A stretch of 64,000 nucleotides of DNA from Paracidovorax citrulli (GTDB lineage: Bacteria; Pseudomonadota; Gammaproteobacteria; Burkholderiales; Burkholderiaceae_C), in contig NZ_FNEY01000001.1 of NCBI RefSeq assembly GCF_900100305.1, positions 62,001-126,000 on the forward strand, in the 5' to 3' direction. How positions within the stretch are numbered: position 1 is the stretch's first letter; the number at the start of each line of letters is the position of its first letter. Shown in pieces: positions 25,335-34,771 of the stretch. The translations under genes were made by a program, and so were the position numbers. The notes beneath the pieces were generated by a model. It had not been told where the DNA came from, ran no database searches, and saw nothing but the letters and a program-made list of their open reading frames with translations.

Positions 25335-26311
25335 GCGATGCGGCTCCATTCAGGGGGCATGGGGGATGCGGCCACTTCGGCGCGCGTGGGGATCGATGGC
25401 TGCGCGCCCGGACGGGTCACGCACAGCGCCGCGGCGCGGACGCCGGTCTGCACCGCCAGGTCGAGCGATTCGCCGCGCGCCAGGGCGACGGTCAGGGCGC
25501 CCAGGAAAGTGTCGCCCGCGGCCGTGGTGTCCACGGCGTCCACGCGCAGGCCCGGATGGTGGCGGCAGCCGCTGCCGTCGCAGGCCACGGCACCCGCCGC
25601 GCCCAGCGTCACCACCACCTGCCGGGGACCGCGGGCGCGCAGCAGGCGGGCCGCATGGGCCGCGTCTTCGGGCGTCTGCACGTCGCAGTCGGCGAACAGC
25701 GCGGCCTCCACCTCGTTGGCCACCAGGGTGTCCACCAGCGGCCAGAGGACGTCGGGAATCGGCTGCATGGGCGAAGGATTGAGCACCACGGGACAGGCAC
25801 GCTGCCGCGCCTGCCTGGCGGCGGCCATGACCTGGGGCAGGGGCGCCTCGAACTGCAGCAGCAGGTTGCTCGCGCCCTGCAGCGCCGTGTCCAGGGCCCG
25901 CGCATCGACCTCGAAGCGGGCGTTCGCCCCGCCGACGACGACGATCCGGTTCTGCGCGGTGGATTCCACCGTGATGCAGGCGATGCCGGTGGGGGCTTCG
26001 GGATCCGTCTGCACGCCGGCATGGTCGATGGCGTCCGCCTCCAGTGCCGCGCGCAGCGCCGCGCCGTGCGCATCGTTCCCGACGCGGCCCAGCAGATGCA
26101 CCCGTGCGCCCTGGCGGGCGCAGGCCACCGCCTGGTTGCCGCCCTTACCCCCGGGAATATGGTGCAGTGAATCGGCCATCACGGTCTCGCCCGCGCCGGG
26201 GGCCCGGGGAACGCGCAGGACGATGTCCATGTTGAGACTGCCCACGACGGCGATGCGCGGCATAGCGGAGCGGGAATGGTTCTCCTGAGCGGAGCGGGAA
26301 GAGACGGTCAT
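25331..26311 (-). CDS. rbsK: Ribokinase
   Basis: PfkB-family kinase of 326 residues that phosphorylates ribose at C5. Signatures are [30 protein letters not shown] (ribose-binding), and [17 protein letters not shown] with the catalytic Asp. The ATG at 26311 overlaps the stop of the LacI-type regulator (ATGA); an internal ATG at 26263 would remove 16 residues and leave a normal core, so the N-terminus is uncertain. It sits between the regulator and rbsD. Confidence 0.94.
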   Translation of the reverse strand: MTVSSRSAQENHSRSAMPRIAVVGSLNMDIVLRVPRAPGAGETVMADSLHHIPGGKGGNQAVACARQGARVHLLGRVGNDAHGAALRAALEADAIDHAGVQTDPEAPTGIACITVESTAQNRIVVVGGANARFEVDARALDTALQGASNLLLQFEAPLPQVMAAARQARQRACPVVLNPSPMQPIPDVLWPLVDTLVANEVEAALFADCDVQTPEDAAHAARLLRARGPRQVVVTLGAAGAVACDGSGCRHHPGLRVDAVDTTAAGDTFLGALTVALARGESLDLAVQTGVRAAALCVTRPGAQPSIPTRAEVAASPMPPEWSRIA

Positions 26312-27369
26312 TTGGGATGGCGGGAAGGAAAACGGCCGTGCGGCGCGGCGGTGGAAACGGGGCCCTGGGGCAATGCCGCGGTCGAGGCGCGCAGCCGCAG
26401 CTCCGGTTGCAGCAGCAACTGGCACGGTTCGCGCCGCGCGCCGTCGATGCGTTCGAGCAGCATGTCCACGGCAGCCACGCCGATCTGCCGCTTGGGCTGG
26501 GCCACGGTGGTGAGGGGCGGGCTCGTGAAGGCCGCGAGGGCGATATCGTCGAAGCCCACGATGGACATGGCCTCGGGCACGCGCAACCCGCGTTCGTGGG
26601 CCGCGCAGAGCGCACCGATGGCCATCAGGTCGTTGCCCATGAACACCGCCGTGGGCGGGCGCGGCGAGGCCAGCACCGCTTGCATGGCCTCGTAGCCGCT
26701 CTGGCTGGTGAAATCGCCGTGCCACAGCAGGCCGCCATCGTCCACGCCCGCTTCGGCCAGCGCGTCGCGCCAGCCCTCGATGCGCTGCATGCTGGGAGCA
26801 AGGTCCGGGGGACCGCCGATGCAGGCGATGCGACGGTGGCCCAGCCAGAGCAGGTGGCGCGTAGCCAGCCGGCCGCCTTCGCGGTGCGCGGTCTCCACCA
26901 GGTCGCAGGGCTGCCGGGAGACCTCGATCTCGCGGTCCACCAGCACGGTGGGCACGCCCAGCCCCTCGAGCTGGCGCGCGAGCGCCGCGTCCTGCCCGGT
27001 GGTCACCACGATCAGCCCGTCGATGCGCCGCTCCGCCAGCACCTGGAGGTAGGAGCTTTGCCGCTGGGCCTCGTCGTGGGTATTGCAGAGGATGAGGTTG
27101 TAGCCCGCGCCGAAGCAGCGGTTCTCCACGCTGTGCACGACCTCGGCGAAGTAGGGGTTGGAACTGTTGGGGATCAGCATCCCCAGCGTGCGCGTGTGGT
27201 TGCTCTTGAGGCTGCGCGCGATCGCGCTGGGCACGTAGCCCAGTTGCCGGATGGCGGCCTCCACGCGCGCGCGCCCGTCGTCGCTCACGTGCCGCGTGCC
27301 GTTGAGCACGTGCGAAACGGTGGTCACCGACACCCCGGCCTCGCGCGCGACGTCCTTGATGGTCGCCAT
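26308..27369 (-). CDS. rbsR: LacI-family repressor of the ribose operon
   Basis: Regulator of 353 residues. The N-terminal LacI helix-turn-helix is ATIKDVAREAGVSVTTVSHVLNG with the hinge helix SAIARSLKSNHT. A periplasmic-binding-protein-like effector domain follows (TLGMLIPNSSNPYFAEVV, then NDLMAIGALCAAHE). Ribose is the likely inducer. Its gene is inside the operon it probably controls, between rbsC and rbsK, and the likely operators are the palindromes at 31179-31202 in front of rbsB. The C-terminal 25 residues are an extra Pro/Arg-rich tail. Confidence 0.93.
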   Translation of the reverse strand: MATIKDVAREAGVSVTTVSHVLNGTRHVSDDGRARVEAAIRQLGYVPSAIARSLKSNHTRTLGMLIPNSSNPYFAEVVHSVENRCFGAGYNLILCNTHDEAQRQSSYLQVLAERRIDGLIVVTTGQDAALARQLEGLGVPTVLVDREIEVSRQPCDLVETAHREGGRLATRHLLWLGHRRIACIGGPPDLAPSMQRIEGWRDALAEAGVDDGGLLWHGDFTSQSGYEAMQAVLASPRPPTAVFMGNDLMAIGALCAAHERGLRVPEAMSIVGFDDIALAAFTSPPLTTVAQPKRQIGVAAVDMLLERIDGARREPCQLLLQPELRLRASTAALPQGPVSTAAPHGRFPSRHPK

Positions 27370-27386
27370 GTCTTCGCGTGCCGGCG

Positions 27387-28376
27387 TCAGACCGCGGCGC
27401 GGCGCTGCCGCAGCGTGTCGACGATGACGGCCGCCACGATCACGCAGCCGGTGATGATGCGCTTGCTCGGCTCGCTCGCGCCGATCTGCGCGAGGCCGGC
27501 CTCCAGCACCGCGATGATGAGCACGCCGAAGGCCGTGGTCACCACCGATCCGCGCCCGCCCATCAGGCTGGTGCCGCCGATCACCACGGCCGCGATCACC
27601 TGCAGCTCCATGCCGGCGCCGGCGTTGGGGTCGGCCGCCTCCAGGCGGGCCGACTGCATCAGGCCCCCCAGCCCGGCCAGCAGGCCGGTGAGCGCGAACA
27701 CGGCGATGCGGATGGGGCGCGGATCGACGCCGGCCAGCCGCATGGCCTCCTCGTTGGTGCCGATGCCCACCATGCAGCGGCCGAACACCGTGCGCGACAG
27801 CACGAGCTGGGCCAGCACCACGATGAGCAGCGCGATGCCGAAGGCCACCGAGACGCCGGCCGCCACCGGCGCGGCGAGCCAGGAAATCGCGTCGCCCACG
27901 TACTGCGTGCGCGAGTCCGTCACGAGGTAGGCGCTGCCGCGCACCGCCTCCAGCATGCCGAGCGACACGATGAACGACGGCAGCCGCCAGGCCACCGACA
28001 CGGCGCCCGTGATGGTGCCGCACACCAGGCCCGTGGCCAGCGCCAGGGCCGCGGCCGCCGGCACGCTCCAGCCCCATTGCAGGATGGCCGCGGCCGACGT
28101 CGCCGCGGCCAGCGCCATCACCGAGCCGACCGACAGGTCGATGCCCGCGATGATCAGCACGAAGGTCATGCCCACCGCCATCACGGCCAGCGCGGGAATC
28201 TCGTTGGCGATGGTGACGAAGGTCTCGGCGCTCCAGAAGAAATCGGACAGCCAGGAAAACAGCGCCACCATGCCCACCAGCACGGCGGCCAGGCCCAGGT
28301 AGGTACCCAGTTGCGTGCGCCAGAGCGGCACCGACGGCGCGGCGGAAGCGGAAGAGGGGTGCGTGGTGGCGGTCAT
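27387..28376 (-). CDS. rbsC: Ribose ABC transporter permease
   Basis: Inner-membrane permease of 329 residues with about eight to ten hydrophobic segments. The family signature GIDLSVGSVMALAAATSA is present, as are SRTVFGRCMVGIGTNEEAMRLAG, the cytoplasmic loop that meets the ATPase, and AAVVIGGTSLMGGRGSV. It forms the membrane channel for RbsB-delivered ribose. The start overlaps the rbsA stop (ATGA). Confidence 0.95.
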   Translation of the reverse strand: MTATTHPSSASAAPSVPLWRTQLGTYLGLAAVLVGMVALFSWLSDFFWSAETFVTIANEIPALAVMAVGMTFVLIIAGIDLSVGSVMALAAATSAAAILQWGWSVPAAAALALATGLVCGTITGAVSVAWRLPSFIVSLGMLEAVRGSAYLVTDSRTQYVGDAISWLAAPVAAGVSVAFGIALLIVVLAQLVLSRTVFGRCMVGIGTNEEAMRLAGVDPRPIRIAVFALTGLLAGLGGLMQSARLEAADPNAGAGMELQVIAAVVIGGTSLMGGRGSVVTTAFGVLIIAVLEAGLAQIGASEPSKRIITGCVIVAAVIVDTLRQRRAAV

Positions 28377-30001
28377 GCGGAAGCGGGGGAAAGGGGGGAT
28401 GCGGAACCGGCGCCTTCGGCGCGCGGGCGGTCTTCGGCTTCGGAGAAAGCGGCGGCCAGCAGCGACTGCTCGGTCCACTCGCCGCGCTCGAACACGGCGA
28501 CCAGGCGGCCGCCGCTCATCACGCCGATGCGGTCGGCCATGGCCATCAGCTCGCGCAGGTCGGACGACACCATGAGCAGGGCTCGGCCTTCGGCGGCCAT
28601 GCGGTCGAGCTCGGCGTACAGGTCGGCGCGCGCGCCCACGTCCACGCCGCGCGTGGGCTCGTCCAGCAGCAGCACGCGGCCGTCGCGGTGCAGCCATCGC
28701 GCGAACACCACCTTCTGCTGGTTGCCGCCCGACAGCTGCCCCACGGGCTGCTCCGGCCCGCGGCAGCGCACCCGCAGCGTGCGGATGAAGCCCTGCACCA
28801 CCGTGCTCTCATGCGCGCGGCGCAGCCAGCCCGCGCGCGAAACGGCGGACAGGTCCGACAGCGTGGCGTTCACCCGGATCGGCTGGCTGAGCAGCAGGCC
28901 CTGCGACTTGCGGTCTTCGCTCACGAGCCCGATGCCCGCGGCGATCGCCGCCAGCGGCGAACGGAACCCGCGCACATGGGTGCGCTCCGCGGCCCCGCCG
29001 GAAACGGTGCTCCCGGCGGCCAGCGTCACGCTGCCGCGGTCGGCGCGGTCCGCGCCGAACAACAGGCGCAGCAGTTCGGTACGGCCCGAGCCCACGAGGC
29101 CCGCGATGCCGAACACCTCGCCGGCCCGCAGCGCCAGGCTCACGTCCTGCACGGCGGTGCCCCGGCCGATGCCGTCCACCCGCATCACCACCGGCCCGGC
29201 CGTGCGGCGGGGGCGGTGCTCCAGATCGTTCACCGCGCGTCCCACCATGCGCTGCACGAGGTCGGCCTCCGACAGCCCCGCCATCGGGCGGGCGTCCACC
29301 AGCGCGCCGTCGCGCAGCACCGCCACGCGGTCGGCGATGCGCCGCAGCTCCTCCAGCCGGTGGGAGACGTAGATGATGGCCACGCCGCGGGCCGTGAGCC
29401 GGGCGATCTGCTCGAACAGGTAATTGGTCTCGCGCGGCGTCAGCATCGCCGTCGGCTCGTCGAGCACGAGGATGCGCGTGTCGTCCTGCAGGTTGCGGGC
29501 GATCTCCACCATCTGCTGCTGGCCGATGCCCAGGCGGGAAACGGGTGTCGCCGGATCGATGCCCGTGAGCCCGATCTTGGCGAGCTGCGCGCGCGCGGCA
29601 TCGTGCATCGCGCGCCGGCGCAGCCAGCCCATGCGGTGCGGCAGCCGGCCCATCAGCAGGTTCTCGGCCACGGTGAGCGTCGGCACGAGGCCCAGCTCCT
29701 GCATGACCATGCGCACGCCCTGGTGCTCGGCGTCGCGGCGGGAAGACGGCGCATAGGGCTGCCCCGCCAGGCGCAGGCTGCCGCGCGTGGCGGGCTCCAG
29801 CCCGCAGAGGATCTTGGACAGCGTGCTCTTGCCCGCGCCGTTCTCGCCGGTGAGCGCGAGCACTTCGCCGGCATGCAGCGACAGCGTCACGCCGTGCAGC
29901 ACGGTGGTGGGACCGTAGTCCTTGCCCACGCCCAGCATTTCCAGCAGGGGCACGGGGGCGGGCGCCGGCGCGGCGGCGATGGGGGATGAATGGTCGGCCA
30001 C
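28373..30001 (-). CDS. rbsA: Ribose ABC transporter ATP-binding protein
   Basis: Fused double ATPase of 542 residues (E. coli RbsA 501). The first domain has Walker A GENGAGKSTL, signature LGIGQQQMVEIARN and Walker B RILVLDEPTA. The second has the degenerate P-loop GLVGSGRTELL, LSGGNQQKVVFARWL and VLLLDEPTRGVDVGA. This asymmetry is normal for sugar importers of the CUT2 class. The GTG at 30001 is chosen since no ATG precedes the first domain closely; it adds a Pro/Ala-rich N-terminus. The gene is 122 bases after rbsB. Confidence 0.92.
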   Translation of the reverse strand: MADHSSPIAAAPAPAPVPLLEMLGVGKDYGPTTVLHGVTLSLHAGEVLALTGENGAGKSTLSKILCGLEPATRGSLRLAGQPYAPSSRRDAEHQGVRMVMQELGLVPTLTVAENLLMGRLPHRMGWLRRRAMHDAARAQLAKIGLTGIDPATPVSRLGIGQQQMVEIARNLQDDTRILVLDEPTAMLTPRETNYLFEQIARLTARGVAIIYVSHRLEELRRIADRVAVLRDGALVDARPMAGLSEADLVQRMVGRAVNDLEHRPRRTAGPVVMRVDGIGRGTAVQDVSLALRAGEVFGIAGLVGSGRTELLRLLFGADRADRGSVTLAAGSTVSGGAAERTHVRGFRSPLAAIAAGIGLVSEDRKSQGLLLSQPIRVNATLSDLSAVSRAGWLRRAHESTVVQGFIRTLRVRCRGPEQPVGQLSGGNQQKVVFARWLHRDGRVLLLDEPTRGVDVGARADLYAELDRMAAEGRALLMVSSDLRELMAMADRIGVMSGGRLVAVFERGEWTEQSLLAAAFSEAEDRPRAEGAGSASPLSPASA

Positions 30002-30123
30002 GGTGTGCGAACCCGGAAAAAAGAGGAATGCCGCGCGGGTTGCGCGCGGCGTCGGCCATGCGGTGCGCGGAAGGTGAACGCGGCGCCCTGCAGCGCCTCC
30101 TGCCCTCGCGCGCCGCCGCTGCG

Positions 30124-31080
30124 TTACTTGCCGGTGCCCTTGGTCACCAGCACCACTTCGGTCTTGACCTCGGCTGGCAGCTGGGCCTGCGGCGTCTTGG
30201 CGGCGAGGGCCTTCAGCGCCATCTCGATGCCGAACACCGCCTGCTTGGCGGCGTACTGGTCGGCCGTGGCCAGCACGCGGCCGTCGGCCAGCATGGGCTT
30301 GATGGCGTTGATGTTGTCGTAGCCCACCACCTGCACCTTGCCGGCCTTGCCGGCGGCCCTCACAGCGGCCACGGCGCCCAGCGCCATGCTGTCGTTGCCG
30401 GCCAGCAGCGCCACCAGGTCCGGGTGCTCGCGCAGCATGCCGGCGGCCACGGTGTTGCCCTTCTCGATTTCCCACTGGCCGGACTGCACGCCGACCACGT
30501 TGATGTTGGCGGCCTTCATCGCGTCCTGGAAGCCCAGCGTGCGCTGCTGCGCGTTGAACGTGGTGGACACGCCCTCGATGATGCCGACCTTGTCGCCGGC
30601 CTTCAGCTGCTTGGCCAGGTAGTCGCCCACCAGCTTGGCGCCGGCACGGTTGTCCGGGCCGACGAAGGGCACGTTCAGGCTCTTTTCCTTGAGCGCGTCG
30701 GCATCCAGGCGGTTGTCGATGTTGACCACGAGGATGCCCTTGTCCACCGCGGCCTTCACGGCCGGCACCAGGGCCTTGGAATCGGCGGGCGCGAGCACGA
30801 TGGCGTTCACCTTCTGTGCCACGGCCTGCTCGATCATCTTGATCTGCGCGGCAGTGTCGGTCTCGTTCTTGATGCCGTTGGCCACCAGCGTGTATTCCGA
30901 GGCATGCGCCTTCTGGTGCGCCTTGGCCCCGTCCTCCATGGTGCGGAAGAACTCGTTGGCGAGCGACTTCATCACCAGCGCGACCTTGGGCTTGTCCTGC
31001 GCGAAGGCAGGCTGCGCGAACAGGCCACCGGCGAGGGCCAGGACGGCGGCGGTCTGGAGGGTGCGGCGGTTCAGGGTCAT
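30124..31080 (-). CDS. rbsB: Ribose periplasmic binding protein
   Basis: Solute-binding protein of 318 residues. The signal peptide spans about 1-27 (MTLNRRTLQTAAVLALAGG, cleavage after AFAQ). The mature protein starts KVALVMKSLANEFF, the RbsB pattern, and has the ligand-contacting segments VNIDNRLDADAL, FVGPDNRAGAKL, LLAGNDSMALGA and GYDNINAI. The start has a strong ribosome site (AGGAGAC). It is the first gene of rbsBACRKD and directly follows the operator region. Confidence 0.95.
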   Translation of the reverse strand: MTLNRRTLQTAAVLALAGGLFAQPAFAQDKPKVALVMKSLANEFFRTMEDGAKAHQKAHASEYTLVANGIKNETDTAAQIKMIEQAVAQKVNAIVLAPADSKALVPAVKAAVDKGILVVNIDNRLDADALKEKSLNVPFVGPDNRAGAKLVGDYLAKQLKAGDKVGIIEGVSTTFNAQQRTLGFQDAMKAANINVVGVQSGQWEIEKGNTVAAGMLREHPDLVALLAGNDSMALGAVAAVRAAGKAGKVQVVGYDNINAIKPMLADGRVLATADQYAAKQAVFGIEMALKALAAKTPQAQLPAEVKTEVVLVTKGTGK

Positions 31081-31178
31081 GGAAGTCTCCTGGTTGTGGG
31101 CGGAAAGAGAATAGTCGGGCGCAGGCCTGCCGCCGTTCGCGGCAGAGGATCCTGCGGGGGTGCTATGGTAGCGAAAGA

Positions 31179-31202
31179 AAACGTTTGCGCAAACGTTTGC
31201 GC
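31179..31202 (-). promoter_or_regulatory. Two overlapping LacI-type operators before rbsB
   Basis: A perfect 20-base palindrome (31179-31198) overlaps a perfect 16-base palindrome (31187-31202). Each is built on an AAACGTTT core, the cores being 12 bases apart. The central CpG and the AAAC/GTTT arms are typical of RbsR/LacI-family sites. It lies 99 bases before the rbsB start. Confidence 0.85.
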
Positions 31203-31272
31203 TTATCCATTGCAACACCGGAATGCATGGCATCTCCGTCGGGGCGGGTTGAAATTGTTTACATCTGGATGC

Positions 31273-31305
31273 AAAAAAGGGCCGGTTCCCACGAAAGCGG
31301 CCCTT
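31273..31305 (-). terminator. Intrinsic terminator of fadD
   Basis: Read on the minus strand: AAGGGCCG, a 13-base loop, CGGCCCTT, then a run of T's (31278-31273). It lies about 130 bases after the fadD stop and before the rbs operators, separating the two transcripts. Confidence 0.8.
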
Positions 31306-31433
31306 GCCAAGTCACGCGAAGCGGGGCGCCAGGGAGCCGCCCGTGGCAGGCCCGGACGCTTCTTCAGGGCTTCAGGCCCGGATCCCCGGTGCCGCAGCCG
31401 GGGCGGCCGCCTGCCGCGAACACCGCCCCGCGG

Positions 31434-33119
31434 CTACTGAGGCGAGCGCAGTTCTCGCCGCAGGATCTTGCCCACGTTCGTCTTGGGCAGCGCATCCCGG
31501 AACTCGATGTGGCGCGGGCGCTTGTACCCGGTGAGATGCTCGTTGCAGTACCGCGCCACGGCTTCCTCGGTGAGCGCCGGGTCGCTGCGCACCACGAAGA
31601 CCTTGATCGCCTCGCCCTGCTTCTCGTCGGGCACCCCGATGGCCGCGCACTCGAGCACGCCCGGGCACAGGGCGATGACCTGTTCCAGCTCGTTGGGGAA
31701 CACGTTGAAGCCGGAAACCAGGATCATGTCCTTCTTGCGGTCGATGATGCGCGTGTAGCCCTGTTCATCCATCACGCCGATGTCCCCCGTGCGCAGGAAA
31801 CCGTCGGCCGTGAAGGCGCGGGCGTTTTCCCCGGGTTGCTGGTGGTAGCCCGACATCACGTTCGGGCCGCGGATGCAGATCTCGCCGGACTGGCCCACCG
31901 GCAGGCTCTCGCCCGCGTCGTCCTTGATGGCGATGTCGATGCCGGGCAGCGGCAGGCCGATGGTGCCCGTGAACTCCGTGTTGTCCACGGGATTGTTGGT
32001 GCCGATGGCGCAGGTCTCGCTCATCCCCCAGCCTTCGATCATGGTGTTGCCCGTCACCTTCTGCCATTGCCGCGCGGTGCTCTCCGAAGCGGCCATGCCG
32101 CCCGCCTGCGACACGCACAGGTGCGAGAAATCGAGCGTGCGGAACTCCGCGTTCTGCAGCAGCGCGTTGAAGAGCGTGTTCACCGCGGGCAGCAGGTGGA
32201 AGGGACGCTTCTTCAGCACCGCCACGAGCTTGGGTATGTCCCGCGGGTTCGGGATCAGCGTGAGGTGCGAGCCCTGGCGGATGGCCAGCAGGCACAGCGT
32301 GAGCGCGAAGATATGGTAGAGCGGTAGCGCCGCGATGCTGTTGGCCTGGCGCACGTCGCCGATGCGGGCGAGCGCCGGCGTGAACCAGGCCTCCGCCTGG
32401 AGGGTGGCCGCAACGATGTTGCGGTGCGTGAGCACCGCGCCCTTCGACAGCCCCGTGGTGCCGCCCGTGTACTGCAGGAACGCGGCGGAATCGAGCCTGG
32501 CGGTGCTGGGTGCGAGCGCGTGCCGCGCGCCCTCGGCCAGGGCCGCGGGCAGCGTCGTCACGCGGCGGCCGTCCGACAGGGGGAGGTCGAAGGCGGGCAC
32601 CATGCGTGCGAGATGCCGCACCGCGAAGGTGAGCCAGCGCCCGCGCACGGGCCCGAGCAGGTCGCCGAACGCGGTGAGCACCACGTGCTTCACGGCCGTG
32701 CGCTCCACCACCTCGGAGAACGTGCGCGCGAAGTTCTCGAGGATCACGATCGCCTCCGCGCCCGAGTCGCGCAACTGATGCTCCAGCTCGCGCGGCGTGT
32801 AGAGCGGGTTCACGTTCACGCAGGTGTAGCCGGCGCGCAGCACCGCGGCCATGGCCACGGCGAACTGCGGCACGTTGGGCAGCATGATCGCCACGCGCGC
32901 GCCCTGCGGCAGTCCCTGGGCCTGCAGCCACGCGCCCAGCCGGGTGCTCAGGCGGTCCAGCTCGGCATAGTCCATCCATTGCTCCATGCAGACCGAGAAG
33001 GGATGGTCCGCATGGCGGCGCAGCGATTCCTCCAGCAGGTGCGCCACCGAGCGGTAGCTTTCGGGATCCACTTCGTGCGGCACGCCGGGGGGATAGTTCT
33101 TCAGCCAGATCCGGTCCAT
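31434..33119 (-). CDS. fadD: Long-chain fatty acid--CoA ligase
   Basis: Acyl-CoA synthetase of 561 residues, the size of E. coli FadD. AMP-binding motifs are intact: YTGGTTGLSKGAVLTHRN (ATP/AMP signature), EGWGMSETCAIG, and GFLRTGDIGVMDEQGY with the hinge IIDRKKDMILVSGFNVFP. The C-terminal lysine is in LPKTNVGKILRRELR. It activates fatty acids on the inner membrane for beta-oxidation. It may use fatty acids freed by the lipase at 39206-40162. The ATG at 33119 matches the usual FadD N-terminus. Confidence 0.94.
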   Translation of the reverse strand: MDRIWLKNYPPGVPHEVDPESYRSVAHLLEESLRRHADHPFSVCMEQWMDYAELDRLSTRLGAWLQAQGLPQGARVAIMLPNVPQFAVAMAAVLRAGYTCVNVNPLYTPRELEHQLRDSGAEAIVILENFARTFSEVVERTAVKHVVLTAFGDLLGPVRGRWLTFAVRHLARMVPAFDLPLSDGRRVTTLPAALAEGARHALAPSTARLDSAAFLQYTGGTTGLSKGAVLTHRNIVAATLQAEAWFTPALARIGDVRQANSIAALPLYHIFALTLCLLAIRQGSHLTLIPNPRDIPKLVAVLKKRPFHLLPAVNTLFNALLQNAEFRTLDFSHLCVSQAGGMAASESTARQWQKVTGNTMIEGWGMSETCAIGTNNPVDNTEFTGTIGLPLPGIDIAIKDDAGESLPVGQSGEICIRGPNVMSGYHQQPGENARAFTADGFLRTGDIGVMDEQGYTRIIDRKKDMILVSGFNVFPNELEQVIALCPGVLECAAIGVPDEKQGEAIKVFVVRSDPALTEEAVARYCNEHLTGYKRPRHIEFRDALPKTNVGKILRRELRSPQ

Positions 33120-33345
33120 GGATTCGTCTTCCTTTCGCGCTCCGCCGGACAGCGGGCGGTTGATGCGGCATTGCAGGGGCGCAAGGGCCGATTGGCGGGA
33201 GCCGCCGACGATTGTGGAAACCCCTGCGCGCCTGTCCATCGGGTCAGTCCCAGGGCTTGGGCCTTGTGCGCGTCTTCGCGTCTCCTGTGTGACAGGATCC
33301 GGACTGGACGAGGGCACGATCGGCCCGGCACCGGAAAGGAACGAC

Positions 33346-34266
33346 GTGACGAATGCAAGATGGCAGCGGTGGATGGTGATGGCGCAGCTCGCGCTGGCCG
33401 CGGGCTGGCTGGGGTGGCTCTGGCCCCTGTCACCCGCCGGGGCGTTGGCCGGCGCCGCCCTCTGGCTGGTGGGACCCCGTCTCTGGCTGGGACTGCAGTT
33501 CCTGGTCATGCTGCGTGCCAACCGGGGCGATCCGGTACCGGCCCCTCCTGCGGGGCGTGTGCTGCGTGCCTGGTGGGCGGAAACCCGGTGGGCGAGTTGG
33601 GTGTTCGGATGGTGGCAGCCCTTTCGCCATGCGGCCGTGCCGGACTGGCTGCCTCCACCCGCGGTGGCCGGCGCCACCGCGACGCCGCGCGGGGTCGTGC
33701 TGGTGCATGGATTCCTGTGCAACCGCGGCTTCTGGATGCCCTGGTTCGCGCTGCTGCGCCGCCGCGGCCATGCGTTCGTGGCCGTGACGCTGGAGCCGCC
33801 CTTCGGTGCGATCGACGACTACGCTGCCACCATCGACGCGGCCGTGCGGCGGGTGACCGAAGCCACGGGACGGCCTCCGCTCGTGATCTGCCACAGCATG
33901 GGCGGCCTTGCGGTCCGGGCCTGGCTGCGCGCCTGCGGCGAGACGGGCATCGGCCGGGTGCATCGCGTGGTCACGCTCGGCACGCCGCATGGCGGCACGG
34001 AAGCGGCCCGGCTCAGCCGCTCGGCCAACGGCCGGCAGATGGTGCCGGGGCACCCGTGGCTGCAGGCCCTGGACGCGTCCGAGCCGCCGTCCGTGCGCGC
34101 ACGCTTCACCTGCTTCCACTCGGACTGCGACAACGTGGTCTATCCCGCCAGCACGGCCATGCTGGCCGGGGCGGACAACCGCTTCGTGGCCGGTGCGGCC
34201 CACGTGCACGTGGCATTCCACCCGGACGTGGTGCGTGCGTGCCTGGAAATCGCGGGGCAGCCCTGA
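33346..34266 (+). CDS. Alpha/beta hydrolase, lipase-like
   Basis: Hydrolase of 306 residues. Two hydrophobic segments at about 10-50 suggest anchoring in the inner membrane. The catalytic domain begins with GVVLVHGFLCNRGFW (oxyanion-hole region). The nucleophile elbow is VICHSMGGLAVRAW with Ser in HSMGG, followed by TLGTPHGGT, typical of lipases/PGAP1-like esterases. A late His (VHVAFHP) could complete the triad. The GTG start at 33346 follows GGAAAGGAACGAC. It is divergent from fadD. Confidence 0.88.
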   Translation: MTNARWQRWMVMAQLALAAGWLGWLWPLSPAGALAGAALWLVGPRLWLGLQFLVMLRANRGDPVPAPPAGRVLRAWWAETRWASWVFGWWQPFRHAAVPDWLPPPAVAGATATPRGVVLVHGFLCNRGFWMPWFALLRRRGHAFVAVTLEPPFGAIDDYAATIDAAVRRVTEATGRPPLVICHSMGGLAVRAWLRACGETGIGRVHRVVTLGTPHGGTEAARLSRSANGRQMVPGHPWLQALDASEPPSVRARFTCFHSDCDNVVYPASTAMLAGADNRFVAGAAHVHVAFHPDVVRACLEIAGQP

Positions 34267-34297
34267 CGACGGCTGCCCGGCTCCGCAGCGGTGCGTT

Positions 34298-34684
34298 TCA
34301 GGCGGCGAGCGGTTGCCGGTGCAGCAGCGTACCGGAGCGCGCCGCCAGCAGTGCCTCCGCTGCCGGGCGCGGACTCCAGAGCGGCGTGCCATGGGTGGCC
34401 TGCCGCGAGGCGCGGGCCTGCCCCTGGGCATGGAACTGCGGCGGCAGCCGGCCATGCCGGGCGAACCCTTCCGGCCCCGCCAGCAGGCCCGCGGCGGCGC
34501 GTGGCGCCATCGAGGCGGCCGACGACGTGCGGCGCGCGACGCCGGGCACGGTGGGTTCGGGCGCGGCGGAGGGAAAGCGCCGTACCAGCGGCGCGACGGG
34601 GGCGACGCGGCCTTCCAGGGCCGCGGACGACAGGCCTGGAGGCGGACGCAACAGATTGGATGTGATGCCGGAGACACGGGTCAT
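34298..34684 (-). CDS. Unknown 128-residue protein, candidate type III secreted effector
   Basis: I do not recognise this protein. It is rich in Ala, Arg, Pro and Ser. Its first 60 residues (MTRVSGITSNLLRPPPGLSS onward) lack acidic residues almost entirely, and have the Ser/Pro-rich, amphipathic look of type III secretion signals. No membrane segment or catalytic motif is seen. The ATG at 34684 has a good ribosome site, GAGGAA seven bases upstream. A consensus PIP box with a -10-like hexamer at the right distance lies 125-150 bases upstream on the same strand, which is the main reason to propose HrpX control and secretion. It follows phhA but should have its own transcript. Confidence 0.6.
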   Translation of the reverse strand: MTRVSGITSNLLRPPPGLSSAALEGRVAPVAPLVRRFPSAAPEPTVPGVARRTSSAASMAPRAAAGLLAGPEGFARHGRLPPQFHAQGQARASRQATHGTPLWSPRPAAEALLAARSGTLLHRQPLAA

Positions 34685-34771
34685 GGCGGCTTCCTCGTGC
34701 AAGAAGGGGCCGGCAGCGCCGTACGGGGCGGTCCCGCGCGGCGGCGGGCGCGGCAAAAAAGGTTGGCTGCC

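Noticed and set aside
33123-33138. Two TTCG half-sites near the fadD start
   Set aside because: They are separated by seven bases, not 16, so they do not form a PIP box.
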